64,000 nt of DNA from Eisenbergiella porci (GCF_009696275.1 NZ_VUMI01000002.1:1-64000); one strand, 5' to 3'. Counted from the first letter of the stretch, positions 17,359-26,466 are shown. Translations and numbers: made by a program. The notes: generated by a model not told the origin, from the letters alone.

Positions 17359-17455
17359 GGAACAGGCGGAGAGCGGTGAAACCGGTGTATAAAGCAAAAC
17401 CGGTGGATAAGGCGGAATCGGCGGATACGGGCGGAACCGGTGAATAGCGGCGGGA
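17359..17455. repeat. Imperfect 18-bp tandem repeat
   Basis: Units based on AAACCGGTGGATAAGGCG begin near 17379, 17397, 17415 and 17434; the flanks decay into GGCGGA-rich sequence. On the minus strand an 18-bp period encodes a six-residue repeat in a proline-rich frame, but that frame crosses the uraA terminator and has no ribosome site. The rest of 17460-17690 holds no recognisable gene. Confidence 0.6.
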
Positions 17456-17690
17456 GCGGCAAATAAATAAACGACCGCGAACGGGGCTGTTTCCTCTATA
17501 AAAAGATCATGGACACCCATCCCCATGCTTACAAACTCACCGACGGCTGATTTTTCCTTTACCCGGCAGACATATTCCTGTCCTGTATTTCATAAGGTTT
17601 ATTAGAGCATGTCTGAAAAATCACCGCACCCTCCAACCGGATGCGCGGACGCTTCAGACAGGCATCAGGACAAGATAAAGGAGTGGGAAC

Positions 17691-20504
17691 GTGTTTGAGT
17701 CAAAAAGCATTCAGGAAACATGCATACAGCTAGACAGCGATATAGACAAAGGACTGACGGAAAAGGAAGCGGCGAGGCGATACCAGGAATATGGAAAAAA
17801 TGAGCTGAAGGAACCGCGGAAGAAAACTGTGATTGAATCCTTCCTGGAGCAGCTTAACGATCCGCTGATTTATGTGCTGCTTGCAGCGGCCATCATTTCC
17901 CTCCTGCTTCATGAGGTGAGCGATGCGGTGATCATAGCCATTGTGGTATTCATGAATGCCATAGTGGGGATGATTCAGGAGGGAAAGGCACAGAAGGCCC
18001 TGGATTCCCTGAAAAAGCTGACAAGTCCCAGGGCCTACGTGATAAGGGAAGGGAAGGAGCGGGAGATTCCGGCGTCACAGCTGGTGGTGGGCGATATTGT
18101 CTGCCTTGACGCAGGCTGCCAGGTGCCCGCGGATCTGCGCCTGACCAGAACAAGCAGCCTGAAGGTGGAGGAATCAGCGCTTACCGGGGAGTCCCTGCCT
18201 ATTGAAAAGGACGCCGCTTTCATCGCCAGGGGTGCAGCCGCCTTCGGACGCAGCTCACAGTCCGGGAAAATGTCCGATCTGGCGGCAGCGGATTCCGGCC
18301 TGACGGCTGCGGGCAAACGGGAAGCAAAAGTACAGAAGGAGATGCACATTCCCCTGGGAGACCGGTATAACATGGCCTACATGTCCACCATTGTGACTTA
18401 TGGAAGAGGAGAGGGGATCGTTACCGCCACGGGCATGGACACGGAAATTGGGAAAATCGCCTCCCTCATCAACGAAAGCCATGAGGATATCACTCCCCTG
18501 CAGAAGCGTCTTGGGGAACTGGGAAAGATTTTGAGCCTGCTTTCCCTGCTTTTATGCGCGGCGCTGTTCCTGATAGCGCTGATTCAGAAGAGAAATATGA
18601 TTGAAATGCTCATCACCGCCATATCCCTGGCGGTTGCGGCGGTGCCGGAGGGGCTTCCCGCGGTGGTCACCATCTGCCTGGCCCTGAGCGTTACAAAAAT
18701 GGTGAAGGTACATACCATAGTCAGAAAGCTCCCCTCAGTGGAAACCCTGGGCGCGGTCAGCGTTGTGTGCACGGATAAAACAGGCACGCTGACCCAGAAT
18801 AAAATGACGGTGGAAACCTGCTTTACCAACCAGAAAATGGTGGGGAAAAAGGAACTGGCCCGGGAAGAATACCGGGAATTTTTAAAGGGCATGACCCTGT
18901 GCAACGACGCCGTACTGGAAGGCGGGGAACGAATCGGGGATCCCACGGAGCTGGCGCTTCTGGATTTGTCCGCGCGCTACGGCCTGCACCGGCAGGCGCT
19001 GGAAAAGGAATATCCTAGAACCAGGGAGCTTGCCTTTGACTCCACACGCAAGATGATGTCCACCTTCCATCAGCGGGGAAACCAGACGGTTACCTATACG
19101 AAGGGCGCGCCGGATGAAATCCTGAAAAAATGCACCGGCGTCCTGCTGTACGGAAAGCCTGTGCCCATATCGGACCAGCAGAGAAGACAGATAAAAAAAG
19201 CGGTGGAGGAAATGTCCTCCCAGGCGCTGCGGACCCTTGCCGTAGCCATGCGCACCGGCGGCAGCGGCCCGGTGGAGGCGGAGCTTACCTTTGTGGGGAT
19301 GGTGGGAATGAAGGATCCGGCCCGTCCGGAAGCGGCGAATGCCGTGGAACGGTTCCGGGATGCCGGCGTTACAACGGTGATGATAACCGGGGATCATGTG
19401 GATACGGCCTTTGCCATCGGAAAGCAGCTGGGGATAGTGAGCCGCCCGGAGCAGTGCATGACAGGGGAGGAGGTATCGCATCTGCCGGAGGAACGTTTCC
19501 TGAAGAAGCTGGATCAGGTGCGGGTGTTTGCCAGGGTGTCGCCGGAGCATAAGGTGAGGATTGTAAAGGGCTTTAAGGAAAAAGGAAATATCGTGGCCAT
19601 GACCGGAGACGGCGTAAACGACGCTCCCTCCCTGAAGGCGGCGGATATCGGGATTGCCATGGGAATGACAGGAACCGATGTGGCAAAGCAGGCCTCTGAC
19701 ATCATCCTTACGGACGATAATTTTGCCACGATAGAAAAGGCGATTGTGGAGGGCAGAGGGGTGTATGAGAACATCAAAAAATCCGTGATATTCCTCCTTT
19801 CCTCCAATCTGGGCGAAATCATGACCATGTTCCTGGCGGTGCTGTGCGGCCTGGCCTCCCCGTTGAAATCCAGCCACATCCTGTGGATTAACCTGATTAC
19901 AGATTCCCTTCCGGCGCTGGCGTTGGGGGTGGACGACAATGATGAGGAAAGCCTGATGCGCCGGCCGCCCCGGGATCCGAAGGAAAGTCTTTTCGCAGGC
20001 GGCGGCCTGGCCTGCACCTGTTTTTACGGACTGCTGATTGCGGGAATCAGCCTGACGGCATTTTTTACCATTCCCTATGCTGTAATTCTCGAAAAACAGA
20101 TTCCGCTGACCATCAATAATTTTGCCACGGTGCTTTCCCATGAAGCTATCCTGAACCGGGCGCAGACCTATGCCTTCACGGTTCTTGGCATGTCGCAGCT
20201 GTTCCATGCGGTGGGAATGCGGGATATGCGCAAATCCATATTCCGGATGAACCACTTTAACAACAAGCTGATGATAGCGGCCTGTGTGATCGGATTCCTG
20301 CTGCAGTTTGCCGTGACGGAAATACCGTTCCTGACGGCGGCGTTCGGAACCGCGCATCTGTCCCTGCGGGAATGGCTGCGTCTTGGCATCCTGGCGGCCT
20401 TCCCGCTGCTGGCCCATGAGCTGATGATCCTTTTTTCCTTTGACTTTGTAAAAAAAGGGAACCGGAAGCACAAGCTGCAGGCCAATACCGTTTCGGAATC
20501 ATAA
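17691..20504 (+). CDS. Calcium-translocating P-type ATPase (PMCA/PacL type)
   Basis: 937 residues; GTG start with AAGGAG 8 nt upstream. The order of parts is complete: N-terminal cation-ATPase domain, helices M1-M2, actuator domain with the TGES loop (EESALTGESLP), M4 with AAVPEGLPAVV, phosphorylation site DKTGTLTQ (Asp362), nucleotide domain (KGAPDEIL), hinge TGDGVNDAPSLKAADIG, and C-terminal M5-M10. The PEGLP motif marks calcium-type pumps. An Ala/Ser/Gly-rich insertion of about 40 residues lies between the TGES region and GDRYNMAY, longer than in its paralogue 2 kb downstream. It probably exports Ca2+ (or Mn2+). It stands alone and ends at a bidirectional terminator. Confidence 0.93.
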   Translation: MFESKSIQETCIQLDSDIDKGLTEKEAARRYQEYGKNELKEPRKKTVIESFLEQLNDPLIYVLLAAAIISLLLHEVSDAVIIAIVVFMNAIVGMIQEGKAQKALDSLKKLTSPRAYVIREGKEREIPASQLVVGDIVCLDAGCQVPADLRLTRTSSLKVEESALTGESLPIEKDAAFIARGAAAFGRSSQSGKMSDLAAADSGLTAAGKREAKVQKEMHIPLGDRYNMAYMSTIVTYGRGEGIVTATGMDTEIGKIASLINESHEDITPLQKRLGELGKILSLLSLLLCAALFLIALIQKRNMIEMLITAISLAVAAVPEGLPAVVTICLALSVTKMVKVHTIVRKLPSVETLGAVSVVCTDKTGTLTQNKMTVETCFTNQKMVGKKELAREEYREFLKGMTLCNDAVLEGGERIGDPTELALLDLSARYGLHRQALEKEYPRTRELAFDSTRKMMSTFHQRGNQTVTYTKGAPDEILKKCTGVLLYGKPVPISDQQRRQIKKAVEEMSSQALRTLAVAMRTGGSGPVEAELTFVGMVGMKDPARPEAANAVERFRDAGVTTVMITGDHVDTAFAIGKQLGIVSRPEQCMTGEEVSHLPEERFLKKLDQVRVFARVSPEHKVRIVKGFKEKGNIVAMTGDGVNDAPSLKAADIGIAMGMTGTDVAKQASDIILTDDNFATIEKAIVEGRGVYENIKKSVIFLLSSNLGEIMTMFLAVLCGLASPLKSSHILWINLITDSLPALALGVDDNDEESLMRRPPRDPKESLFAGGGLACTCFYGLLIAGISLTAFFTIPYAVILEKQIPLTINNFATVLSHEAILNRAQTYAFTVLGMSQLFHAVGMRDMRKSIFRMNHFNNKLMIAACVIGFLLQFAVTEIPFLTAAFGTAHLSLREWLRLGILAAFPLLAHELMILFSFDFVKKGNRKHKLQANTVSES

Positions 20505-20534
20505 CAAGCAGCTGTCCAGGACGGCGGAAATAAG

Positions 20535-20587
20535 AACAGACTGAATAAACCGGCCGGAATCCGGCCAGGCTTTATCAGTCTGTTTTT
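20535..20587. terminator. Bidirectional terminator
   Basis: A 10-bp outer stem (20535-20544 with 20575-20584) encloses an inner CCGG-rich hairpin and is followed by seven T on the plus strand. It lies between the convergent ATPase and XRE genes and can serve both. Confidence 0.8.
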
Positions 20588-20595
20588 TTAAATCT

Positions 20596-20910
20596 TTATT
20601 CTGGCCTGTACAGCCTTTCCAACATATCTGCGATCAGCTTGGTATCGTAATCATTTAACAGGCGGATATACTGAATGGCCCTTTGCTGCTGGGCCGAAGT
20701 ATGTTCCGTATCGTTAAAAAATTCCATGGGCGTAATGTTGAAATAATCGCATATGTAAAGAAATTCTGTCATGGAAGGCAGAGCCCGGCCGGAGGCAATG
20801 CTGTGAATATAGCTTGTACTGTGTCCGAGTTCAATGCTCATTTTTCTCTCTGTAACGTCTTTTTGGAGCCGAAGCTCGGTTATCCGATCCCGAATAAATT
20901 GTTCATCCAT
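20596..20910 (-). CDS. XRE-family HTH regulator
   Basis: 104 residues from the ATG at 20910, which has GGAGG 7-8 nt upstream; an in-frame ATG six codons earlier has none. An HTH_3 domain covers about residues 6-62: RDRITELRLQKDVTERKMS, the recognition helix STSYIHSIASGRALPS, then FLYICDYFNITPMEFF, the usual end of the Cro/CI fold. The C-terminal 35 residues are helical. Proteins of this size are stand-alone regulators, often in clostridial stress or developmental circuits. It is divergent from a small gene 155 bp away; no target is evident. Confidence 0.85.
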   Translation of the reverse strand: MDEQFIRDRITELRLQKDVTERKMSIELGHSTSYIHSIASGRALPSMTEFLYICDYFNITPMEFFNDTEHTSAQQQRAIQYIRLLNDYDTKLIADMLERLYRPE

Positions 20911-20985
20911 GAAATCGCCTCCCTCCATGTGATAATCATAATATACAATTGTTATAATTACGAATATTTATAGCGTCTGATATTG

Positions 20986-21014
20986 TTGAAACGTACGCTG
21001 GAATCGTCTATAAT
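20986..21014 (+). promoter_or_regulatory. Sigma-A promoter for the small gene at 21065
   Basis: TTGAAA (20986-20991), 17-bp spacer, TATAAT (21009-21014). The start of transcription would be about 45 bp before the ATG. Confidence 0.75.
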
Positions 21015-21064
21015 GAAGTAGCAGATGCACATAACAGACGTCTGCCGACAGGAGAAAATAATAA

Positions 21065-21298
21065 ATGAATAAAAAAAGTATTTATCGGAAGGTGGCAAAG
21101 GAGTATGGGGTAAGCGTCCAGGAAGTAAAGCAGGAAATGCAGGCAGCGTTGGAGCATACATACAAAAATACGCCAAATGACGGAATTACCGGAGCATGGC
21201 AGAGCAAGGTGCCGAAAAAAGGAAAAATTCCCACCCCGGATGAGCTGCTTCGGTATGCGCAGAGGGAACTTTTATGGAAGGAAAACGGAAAGGGTTAA
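21065..21298 (+). CDS. Small protein resembling the Spo0A C-terminal domain
   Basis: 77 residues with AGGAG 9 nt before the ATG and a good promoter. The first half (IYRKVAKEYGVSVQEVKQEMQAALEHTY) has the helix pattern of the last helices of the Spo0A DNA-binding domain, where an IAKKY..T..RVERAIRHAIE motif occurs. The second half is short, basic and proline-containing (SKVPKKGKIPTPDELL). Similar tiny proteins in Lachnospiraceae are often labelled as Spo0A C-terminal-domain-containing, but this one lacks the rest of that domain. DNA binding is possible, not shown. It lies between XRE and TetR regulators. Confidence 0.65.
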   Translation: MNKKSIYRKVAKEYGVSVQEVKQEMQAALEHTYKNTPNDGITGAWQSKVPKKGKIPTPDELLRYAQRELLWKENGKG

Positions 21299-21341
21299 AC
21301 CGGCTTGCCTGCAGTTTTTAAAATGAACATAGTACACGGCA

Positions 21342-21381
21342 AATAAGAAGCCCCCACAAAAAATGTGGAGGCTTCTTATTC
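21342..21381 (+). terminator. Terminator after the small Spo0A-like gene
   Basis: A 17-bp stem with one mismatch (21342-21358 with 21364-21380) and a 5-nt A loop. A T-rich stretch follows. The remainder up to the next promoter (21383-21570) is AT-rich with no gene seen. Confidence 0.75.
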
Positions 21382-21570
21382 TTATGAGGGGGGAGATAGT
21401 TTAACAAAACTTGTGAGTTATTGTTTGTCTATCTGTTTTTTATGATACAGGAAAAGTGTGTCCTAAGTGTGACGCAAATCAAAAAATCTTATAAAAAGTA
21501 TGAAGGATTTCTTTCCAAAATATAAAAAGAAAGCTTTTGGGGAGACTGTTTAATAAAAATAAAATAAATA

Positions 21571-21611
21571 ACTGACTTACTATTTACAAAAAGTCAGTCA
21601 GTTGCTATAAT
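21571..21611 (+). promoter_or_regulatory. TetR promoter with overlapping operator-like inverted repeat
   Basis: TTTACA (21583-21588), 17-bp spacer, TATAAT (21606-21611). The inverted repeat CTGACTT (21572-21578) and AAGTCAG (21591-21597) spans the -35 box and spacer, and a partial second copy (TCAGTT) follows. This is where an autorepressing TetR protein would bind. Confidence 0.7.
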
Positions 21612-21651
21612 ACACAAAAAGACGGCAGAACAGACAATGGCAGGTGACAGA

Positions 21652-22278
21652 ATGCGGGTAACGAAGGAACCGGAAATACGCCGGGCGGAGCTGATAGAAG
21701 CGGCCCGGCAGCTGTTTGACAAAAACGGAATCAAAAACACACAGGTCAGCCAGATTGTGGAAAAGGTAGGCGTTGCCAAGGGACTTTTTTACTATTATTT
21801 TAAATCCAAGGATGAAATAGTTAATGAGGTTGTGGATTTGGTAATGTCGGAGCTTAAGGAAGCCTCCCTGAAAATCCTGGCGGATACGCAGCTTACTTTT
21901 TATCAGAAAACGTCGGAATTCGTTGCGCTTTATATGCACATGATTGACCAGTTTTCAGGAGATGAGGAAGAGAATCTGGACAGCATGCTGGAAATCATTT
22001 CCCATAACCCCATCGCCCAGGATGCCAATGAGCTTCTGCAGGCACAGCTGGAACGGCTGATCCGGCAGGGGGTCAGGGAAGGGCATCTGACCATTGAGTA
22101 TCCGGAGGAAACCGTAAGAGTCCTGATTTTCGGACTGCTGGCGCAGTCCAGGAAGCGGCTCCTTTCCATGGAACAGGTGATTACGATCGTAGAGCAGACC
22201 ATGCATCTGCCGACCGGGTCACTGAAAGACGAAATGGTTTGGCAAAAGGAGCACAGGGCTTTGAACGGACCGCAGTAA
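21652..22278 (+). CDS. TetR/AcrR family regulator, likely autoregulated
   Basis: 208 residues from the ATG at 21652 (AGGTGA upstream); an ATG five codons earlier is possible. The N-terminal helix-turn-helix is clear (ELIEAARQLFDKNGIKNTQVSQI, then VAKGLFYYYFKSKDEI). The ligand domain contains ISHNPIAQDANELL and is otherwise unassigned. A TetR-type inverted repeat overlaps its own promoter, which suggests autorepression. It is 132 bp upstream of a second calcium-pump gene on the same strand with only a tandem repeat between them and no obvious terminator, so the two are probably co-transcribed and the regulator may control the pump. Confidence 0.88.
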   Translation: MRVTKEPEIRRAELIEAARQLFDKNGIKNTQVSQIVEKVGVAKGLFYYYFKSKDEIVNEVVDLVMSELKEASLKILADTQLTFYQKTSEFVALYMHMIDQFSGDEEENLDSMLEIISHNPIAQDANELLQAQLERLIRQGVREGHLTIEYPEETVRVLIFGLLAQSRKRLLSMEQVITIVEQTMHLPTGSLKDEMVWQKEHRALNGPQ

Positions 22279-22296
22279 AAAGAGAACGGATAATTC

Positions 22297-22404
22297 GGAG
22301 GAAAATCTTCGCTCGCCAGAGGGCTCGCATTTTCCTTCGGAAAACAAGGAGGAAAATCCTCTGCTCGCATAGAGCTCGCATTTTCCTTCGGAAAACAAGG
22401 AGGA
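22297..22404 (+). repeat. 51-bp tandem repeat that carries the ribosome site
   Basis: Units begin with GGAGGA at 22297, 22348 and 22399 (period 51 bp); the first two are complete and about 90 percent alike, the third is cut short by the start codon. Each complete unit contains ATTTTCCTTC pairing with its own GGAGGAAAAT start and an inner TTTTCC/GGAAAA hairpin. The ribosome site AAGGAGG of the downstream pump is the start of the third unit, so the repeat has duplicated the ribosome site and its upstream hairpin. Confidence 0.8.
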
Positions 22405-22410
22405 TTGAAA

Positions 22411-25029
22411 ATGGCTCAGTATAGTAAACCATTGGATGAAGTAATAAGTGAACTGCATAGCAGCCGGTCGGAAGGGCTGTCGGGGGCACAGGCTGAGGAG
22501 AGGCTTGCGCAGTACGGACCTAACCGGCTGCGGGCTAAGAAGAAGAAAAGCAATCTTCAGAGATTTCTGGAGCAGTTCAAGGATGTGATGATACTCATAT
22601 TGATTGCTGCGGCAGTCGTTTCTTTTATCGTTGCCTGCAACGGCCATGATACATCGGAATTTTTTGAACCGCTGCTGATTCTGGTAATCGTGATTCTGAA
22701 CGCCGTTATGGGCATGGTGCAGGAAAGCAAGGCGGAAAAAGCCATGGAAGCGCTGCAGAGTATGTCGGCGCCCCATGCCAGGGTTATCCGTGACGGGAAA
22801 GAGCTGCTCATTGACGCCGATAAGGTGGTTCCCGGCGACATTATATTGGTGGAAGCAGGCGACAATATCCCTGCGGATGCCAGGCTGATTGAATCGGCCA
22901 GCCTGAAATCGGAGGAATCGGCGCTCACCGGAGAATCCGTGCCCAGTGAAAAGGATGCATCTCTTCAAATAGAAGAAAAAGCGCCTTTGGGAGATCGGGC
23001 CAACATGATTTATTCCGGCTGCAGCGTTGCCTACGGACGGGGCAGAGCTATCGTTACGGCCACTGGGATGCAGACGGAAATGGGACATATCGCAGGGCTT
23101 CTGGAGGGCGAGTCGGATACACAGACTCCCCTGCAGCAGAAGCTGGCGCAGCTGGGCAAATACCTAGGCTTTCTGGCGATTGCCGTATGTGCGGTCATTT
23201 TTGTCATTGGGCTGATTGACGGCATGGCCGTGATGGAGATTTTCATGACAGCCGTATCCCTTGCCGTATCCGCGATTCCGGAAGGGCTTCCGGCGATTGT
23301 TACCATCGTGCTTTCCATCGGCGTGCAGCGTATGGTGAAGCAGAATGCCATCATCCGCAGGCTTCCCGCCGTGGAAACGCTGGGCAGCGCCTCTGTTATC
23401 TGCTCGGATAAGACCGGTACGCTGACCCAGAACCGCATGACCCTGGTGAAGGCCTATGATGCGGCAGAGGATCTGATGGAGGACATTTCCGATGAGGATA
23501 CGCCTGCCATCCGCAGGCTGCTGCAGTATGCTTCCCTTTGCTGCGACGGTTCAGTGATTGTCAAGGACGGAGAAGTACAGCATATCGGGGATCCCACGGA
23601 AACCTCCATTGTATATGCCGCCATGAGAAACGGCAGCCCCAAGGAAACCCTGGCCAGGGAATATCCCAGATTGACGGAGCTGCCCTTTGATTCCGACCGT
23701 AAGCTGATGACCGTTGTCTGCAGAATCGATGGGAAAAATGTGGTCATCACCAAGGGCGCCTTTGATTCCATGCTGCCCATCTGCACCACAGGCGATATGA
23801 AAAAGGCGCAGGAGCTGGTTGACTCCATGAGCTCCAACGCCCTCCGCGTCCTGGCAGTGGGCTATAAGGAAATCGACAGCGTGCCTGAAAATCCCACCAT
23901 TGAAGAATTGGAAAGCAATCTTACCTTTATGGGGCTTGTGGGCATGATCGATCCGCCCCGCCCGGAGGTACGCGATGCTGTGGCTGTCTGCCGGAAGGCC
24001 GGCATTAAGCCTGTTATGATAACCGGCGACCATGTGGTGACGGCTTCCGCCATTGCAAAGGATCTGGGAATTATGGAGGAAGGCGACGAAGCCATTACCG
24101 GCGCACAGCTGGCGCAGATGAGCGAGGAAGAATTGAACCGGAAGGTACGCCATATATCCGTATACGCCAGAGTTTCTCCGGAGGATAAGATCCGCATCGT
24201 CAAGGCCTGGCAGGCACAGGGCGAAATTGTTTCCATGACGGGAGACGGCGTAAACGATGCGCCCGCGCTGAAGGCGGCGGATATCGGCTGCGCCATGGGC
24301 ATTACAGGTACGGATGTGGCAAAGGGCGCGGCGGATATGACGCTGACAGATGATAATTTTACCACCATCGTTTCCGCAGTGAAGGAAGGCCGGGGGATCT
24401 ACGGCAATATCAAGCACGCGGTGGCGTTCCTGCTGGGAACGAACATCGGCGAGGTGCTGACGGTATTTTTATCCATGCTGTTCTGGAAGCAGAGCCCGCT
24501 GCTTTCCATGCAGCTTCTGTGGATCAACCTGGTAACAGACAGCCTGCCCGCCATTGCGCTGGGTATGGAGGCTGTGCCTGATGATGTGATGGAGAAGAAG
24601 CCTAAGCCGAAGAATGAAGGCATTTTTGCCCATGGGCTGGGCGTGCGGATCGTTCTGCAGGGCGCCATGTTCGCTGCCCTGACGCTGTTTGGCTTCTGGC
24701 TGGGATGGAATGAAACGGGCACGGTGGAAGCGGGCCGTACCATGGCTTTCATGGTGCTGGCATCCACGCAGGTGTTCCATGCCTTTAATATGCGATCCAG
24801 CCATTCGCTGTTTAAGACCGGATTTTTTACCAATAAGTATTTAAACGGCGCGGCTGCCCTGTCGCTGGTGCTGATTGCACTGATTACCTTTGTGCCCCCG
24901 CTGGCGTTGGTTTTTGGCCTGACTGCACTGCCCGGGCATCTGTATCTGACGGCCCTCGGCCTGGCGCTGGTGCCGGTGGTGGTGCTGGAAATCGCCAAGG
25001 CGGCGGGGATGATTACGCATCATCAATAA
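22411..25029 (+). CDS. Calcium-translocating P-type ATPase (PMCA/PacL type), second copy
   Basis: 872 residues from the ATG at 22411, with AGGAGG 7 nt upstream. All hallmarks of a type IIA/IIB calcium pump are visible: EESALTGESVP in the actuator domain, AIPEGLPAIV in M4, DKTGTLTQ (Asp333), KGAFDSML in the nucleotide domain, TGDGVNDAPALKAADIG in the hinge, and DPPRPEV before it. It is clearly a paralogue of the 17691-20504 pump but lacks that protein's insertion after the actuator loop. It is preceded by a TetR gene and ends in a terminator. It probably exports Ca2+; two pumps under separate control may serve different conditions. Confidence 0.93.
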   Translation: MAQYSKPLDEVISELHSSRSEGLSGAQAEERLAQYGPNRLRAKKKKSNLQRFLEQFKDVMILILIAAAVVSFIVACNGHDTSEFFEPLLILVIVILNAVMGMVQESKAEKAMEALQSMSAPHARVIRDGKELLIDADKVVPGDIILVEAGDNIPADARLIESASLKSEESALTGESVPSEKDASLQIEEKAPLGDRANMIYSGCSVAYGRGRAIVTATGMQTEMGHIAGLLEGESDTQTPLQQKLAQLGKYLGFLAIAVCAVIFVIGLIDGMAVMEIFMTAVSLAVSAIPEGLPAIVTIVLSIGVQRMVKQNAIIRRLPAVETLGSASVICSDKTGTLTQNRMTLVKAYDAAEDLMEDISDEDTPAIRRLLQYASLCCDGSVIVKDGEVQHIGDPTETSIVYAAMRNGSPKETLAREYPRLTELPFDSDRKLMTVVCRIDGKNVVITKGAFDSMLPICTTGDMKKAQELVDSMSSNALRVLAVGYKEIDSVPENPTIEELESNLTFMGLVGMIDPPRPEVRDAVAVCRKAGIKPVMITGDHVVTASAIAKDLGIMEEGDEAITGAQLAQMSEEELNRKVRHISVYARVSPEDKIRIVKAWQAQGEIVSMTGDGVNDAPALKAADIGCAMGITGTDVAKGAADMTLTDDNFTTIVSAVKEGRGIYGNIKHAVAFLLGTNIGEVLTVFLSMLFWKQSPLLSMQLLWINLVTDSLPAIALGMEAVPDDVMEKKPKPKNEGIFAHGLGVRIVLQGAMFAALTLFGFWLGWNETGTVEAGRTMAFMVLASTQVFHAFNMRSSHSLFKTGFFTNKYLNGAAALSLVLIALITFVPPLALVFGLTALPGHLYLTALGLALVPVVVLEIAKAAGMITHHQ

Positions 25030-25057
25030 GCTAGAGATGGAAATTTTTGCAAAATAT

Positions 25058-25107
25058 ATGGAGAAAACAGCCCTGTCACGGATGTGGACTGTTTTCTCCA
25101 TTTTTTT
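25058..25107 (+). terminator. Rho-independent terminator after the second calcium pump
   Basis: A 13-bp perfect stem (25058-25070 with 25089-25101) followed by seven T. Confidence 0.88.
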
Positions 25108-25190
25108 ATGCCCGGAAGTAACACAATATCCATGTTAAAAAAGCGATCCTCCATGCTAGAATCAGTTAACAAATTGCAGGAGGGAAAAAT

Positions 25191-26063
25191 ATGAACTGGA
25201 AAAAAAGCAAATCCATTCAGACGGGTCAGAAAAAGCAATTCGCTTATAAGCCCATGTATGGCATTATCATTGCCTTTAAGGATTACAGCATGAGAAAGGG
25301 GATCACGGGAAGCCCATGGAGCGGCTTTGACAATTTTCAACGACTGTTCAGCTCCTATTGGTTCCCCATCATATTAAAAAATACGTTAACCCTCAGCGGG
25401 TTGTCCCTGGTGTTGGGGTTCCCGATTCCGATCATCCTGGCGCTGACCCTTAATGAGGTATCAAACAAACGTTTCCGAAAAGGCTTTCAGACATTGTCTT
25501 ATGCGCCGCATTTCATATCAACGGTTGTCTTATGCGGTATGCTTACCTTGTTTCTGAATCCGACCTCCGGCGTAATTAACAGGTTTCTTTCCATGCTGGG
25601 CAGCGATACGGTCAATTTCCTTCAGGAACCGGCCATGTACAAATGGATTTACGTGCTCAGCGGCATCTGGCAGGAGATGGGCTGGGGAAGCATTATATAC
25701 TTTGCCACATTATCCGGAGTGGACAGGGCGCTGCTGGAGGCGGCCGATATTGACGGCGCTTCAAGGCTGCAGGAGATCTGGTATATCAATCTTCCGGTGC
25801 TGGTGGCGACGATTCTGATACTGCTGATACTTAACTGCGGCTCCCTGTTAAGCGTAGGGTATGAAAAGGTATACCTTTTGCAGAATCCTACGAATCTGAG
25901 CGCTTCGGAAGTGATTTCAACCTTTGTATATAAATCCGGTCTGGAAAAGGCGGACTTTTCCTTCGGAGCGGCGGCAGATTTGTTTAATTCAGTTGTGAAC
26001 ACGATTGTGCTGGTGCTTGCCAATACGATTTCCAGGCGTACTACGCAAACAAGCCTGTTCTGA
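25191..26063 (+). CDS. LplB-type sugar ABC permease missing its first membrane helix
   Basis: 290 residues with GGAGGG before the ATG. A basic start (MNWKKSKSIQTGQKKQ) joins directly to FAYKPMYGIIIAFKDY, which in this family follows transmembrane helix 1; the hydrophobic stretch of roughly 20-25 residues normally in between is absent. The remaining five helices and the EAA loop (LEAADIDGASRLQEIWYINLP) are intact. The reading frame is open, so a protein may be made, but membrane insertion would be affected. No binding-protein gene is near. The permease at 7034 lacks its N-terminus up to the same conserved motif. Confidence 0.8.
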   Translation: MNWKKSKSIQTGQKKQFAYKPMYGIIIAFKDYSMRKGITGSPWSGFDNFQRLFSSYWFPIILKNTLTLSGLSLVLGFPIPIILALTLNEVSNKRFRKGFQTLSYAPHFISTVVLCGMLTLFLNPTSGVINRFLSMLGSDTVNFLQEPAMYKWIYVLSGIWQEMGWGSIIYFATLSGVDRALLEAADIDGASRLQEIWYINLPVLVATILILLILNCGSLLSVGYEKVYLLQNPTNLSASEVISTFVYKSGLEKADFSFGAAADLFNSVVNTIVLVLANTISRRTTQTSLF

Positions 26064-26081
26064 TGGGAGGGGAAAGAAGAG

Positions 26082-26466
26082 ATGAAAATAAAAAGGCTGA
26101 GTAAGACGAAAATAAATAACGGGATTTTTAATTTTATCGTATACGCCCTGTTGATTTTTCTCGCAGTGCTGATGCTGTACCCGCTGGTTTTTGTATTAAG
26201 CGCCTCCTTCAGCGATCCCAAGGCCGTCTCCGGCGGGGAGATGCTGCTCCTTCCGATACGGCCTACCCTGGAAGGATATAAATACCTGCTGCAGTATGAA
26301 GAAATCTGGGCCGGTTATATGAATACCATTTTTTATGTGTTCGTGGGTACGGTACTGAATCTGGCGGCGACCCTCCCCTGTGCCTATGCCATGTCCAGAA
26401 ATGACCTGAAGGGCCGGAAGTATCTGATGATTTTCTTTATGATTACCATGTACTTCAGCGGAGCAT
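26082..26466 (+). pseudogene. N-terminal part of a YtcP-type sugar ABC permease
   Basis: 128 codons, with a GGAGGGG site upstream. The first helix (FNFIVYALLIFLAVLMLYP), the motif SASFSDPKAV and the helices up to FFMITMYFSGA match the start of YtcP-type permeases. The family then continues with a GGLIP motif and about 160 more residues including the EAA loop; here the frame ends within two codons, and the DNA becomes AT-rich and belongs to an HD-domain gene. The partner upstream is also damaged, so this transporter is non-functional as assembled. Confidence 0.8.

Noticed and set aside
17278-17526. Proline-rich minus-strand frame with HRF/PYPP repeats
   Set aside because: It crosses the uraA terminator and owes its repeats to an 18-bp tandem repeat; no ribosome site.
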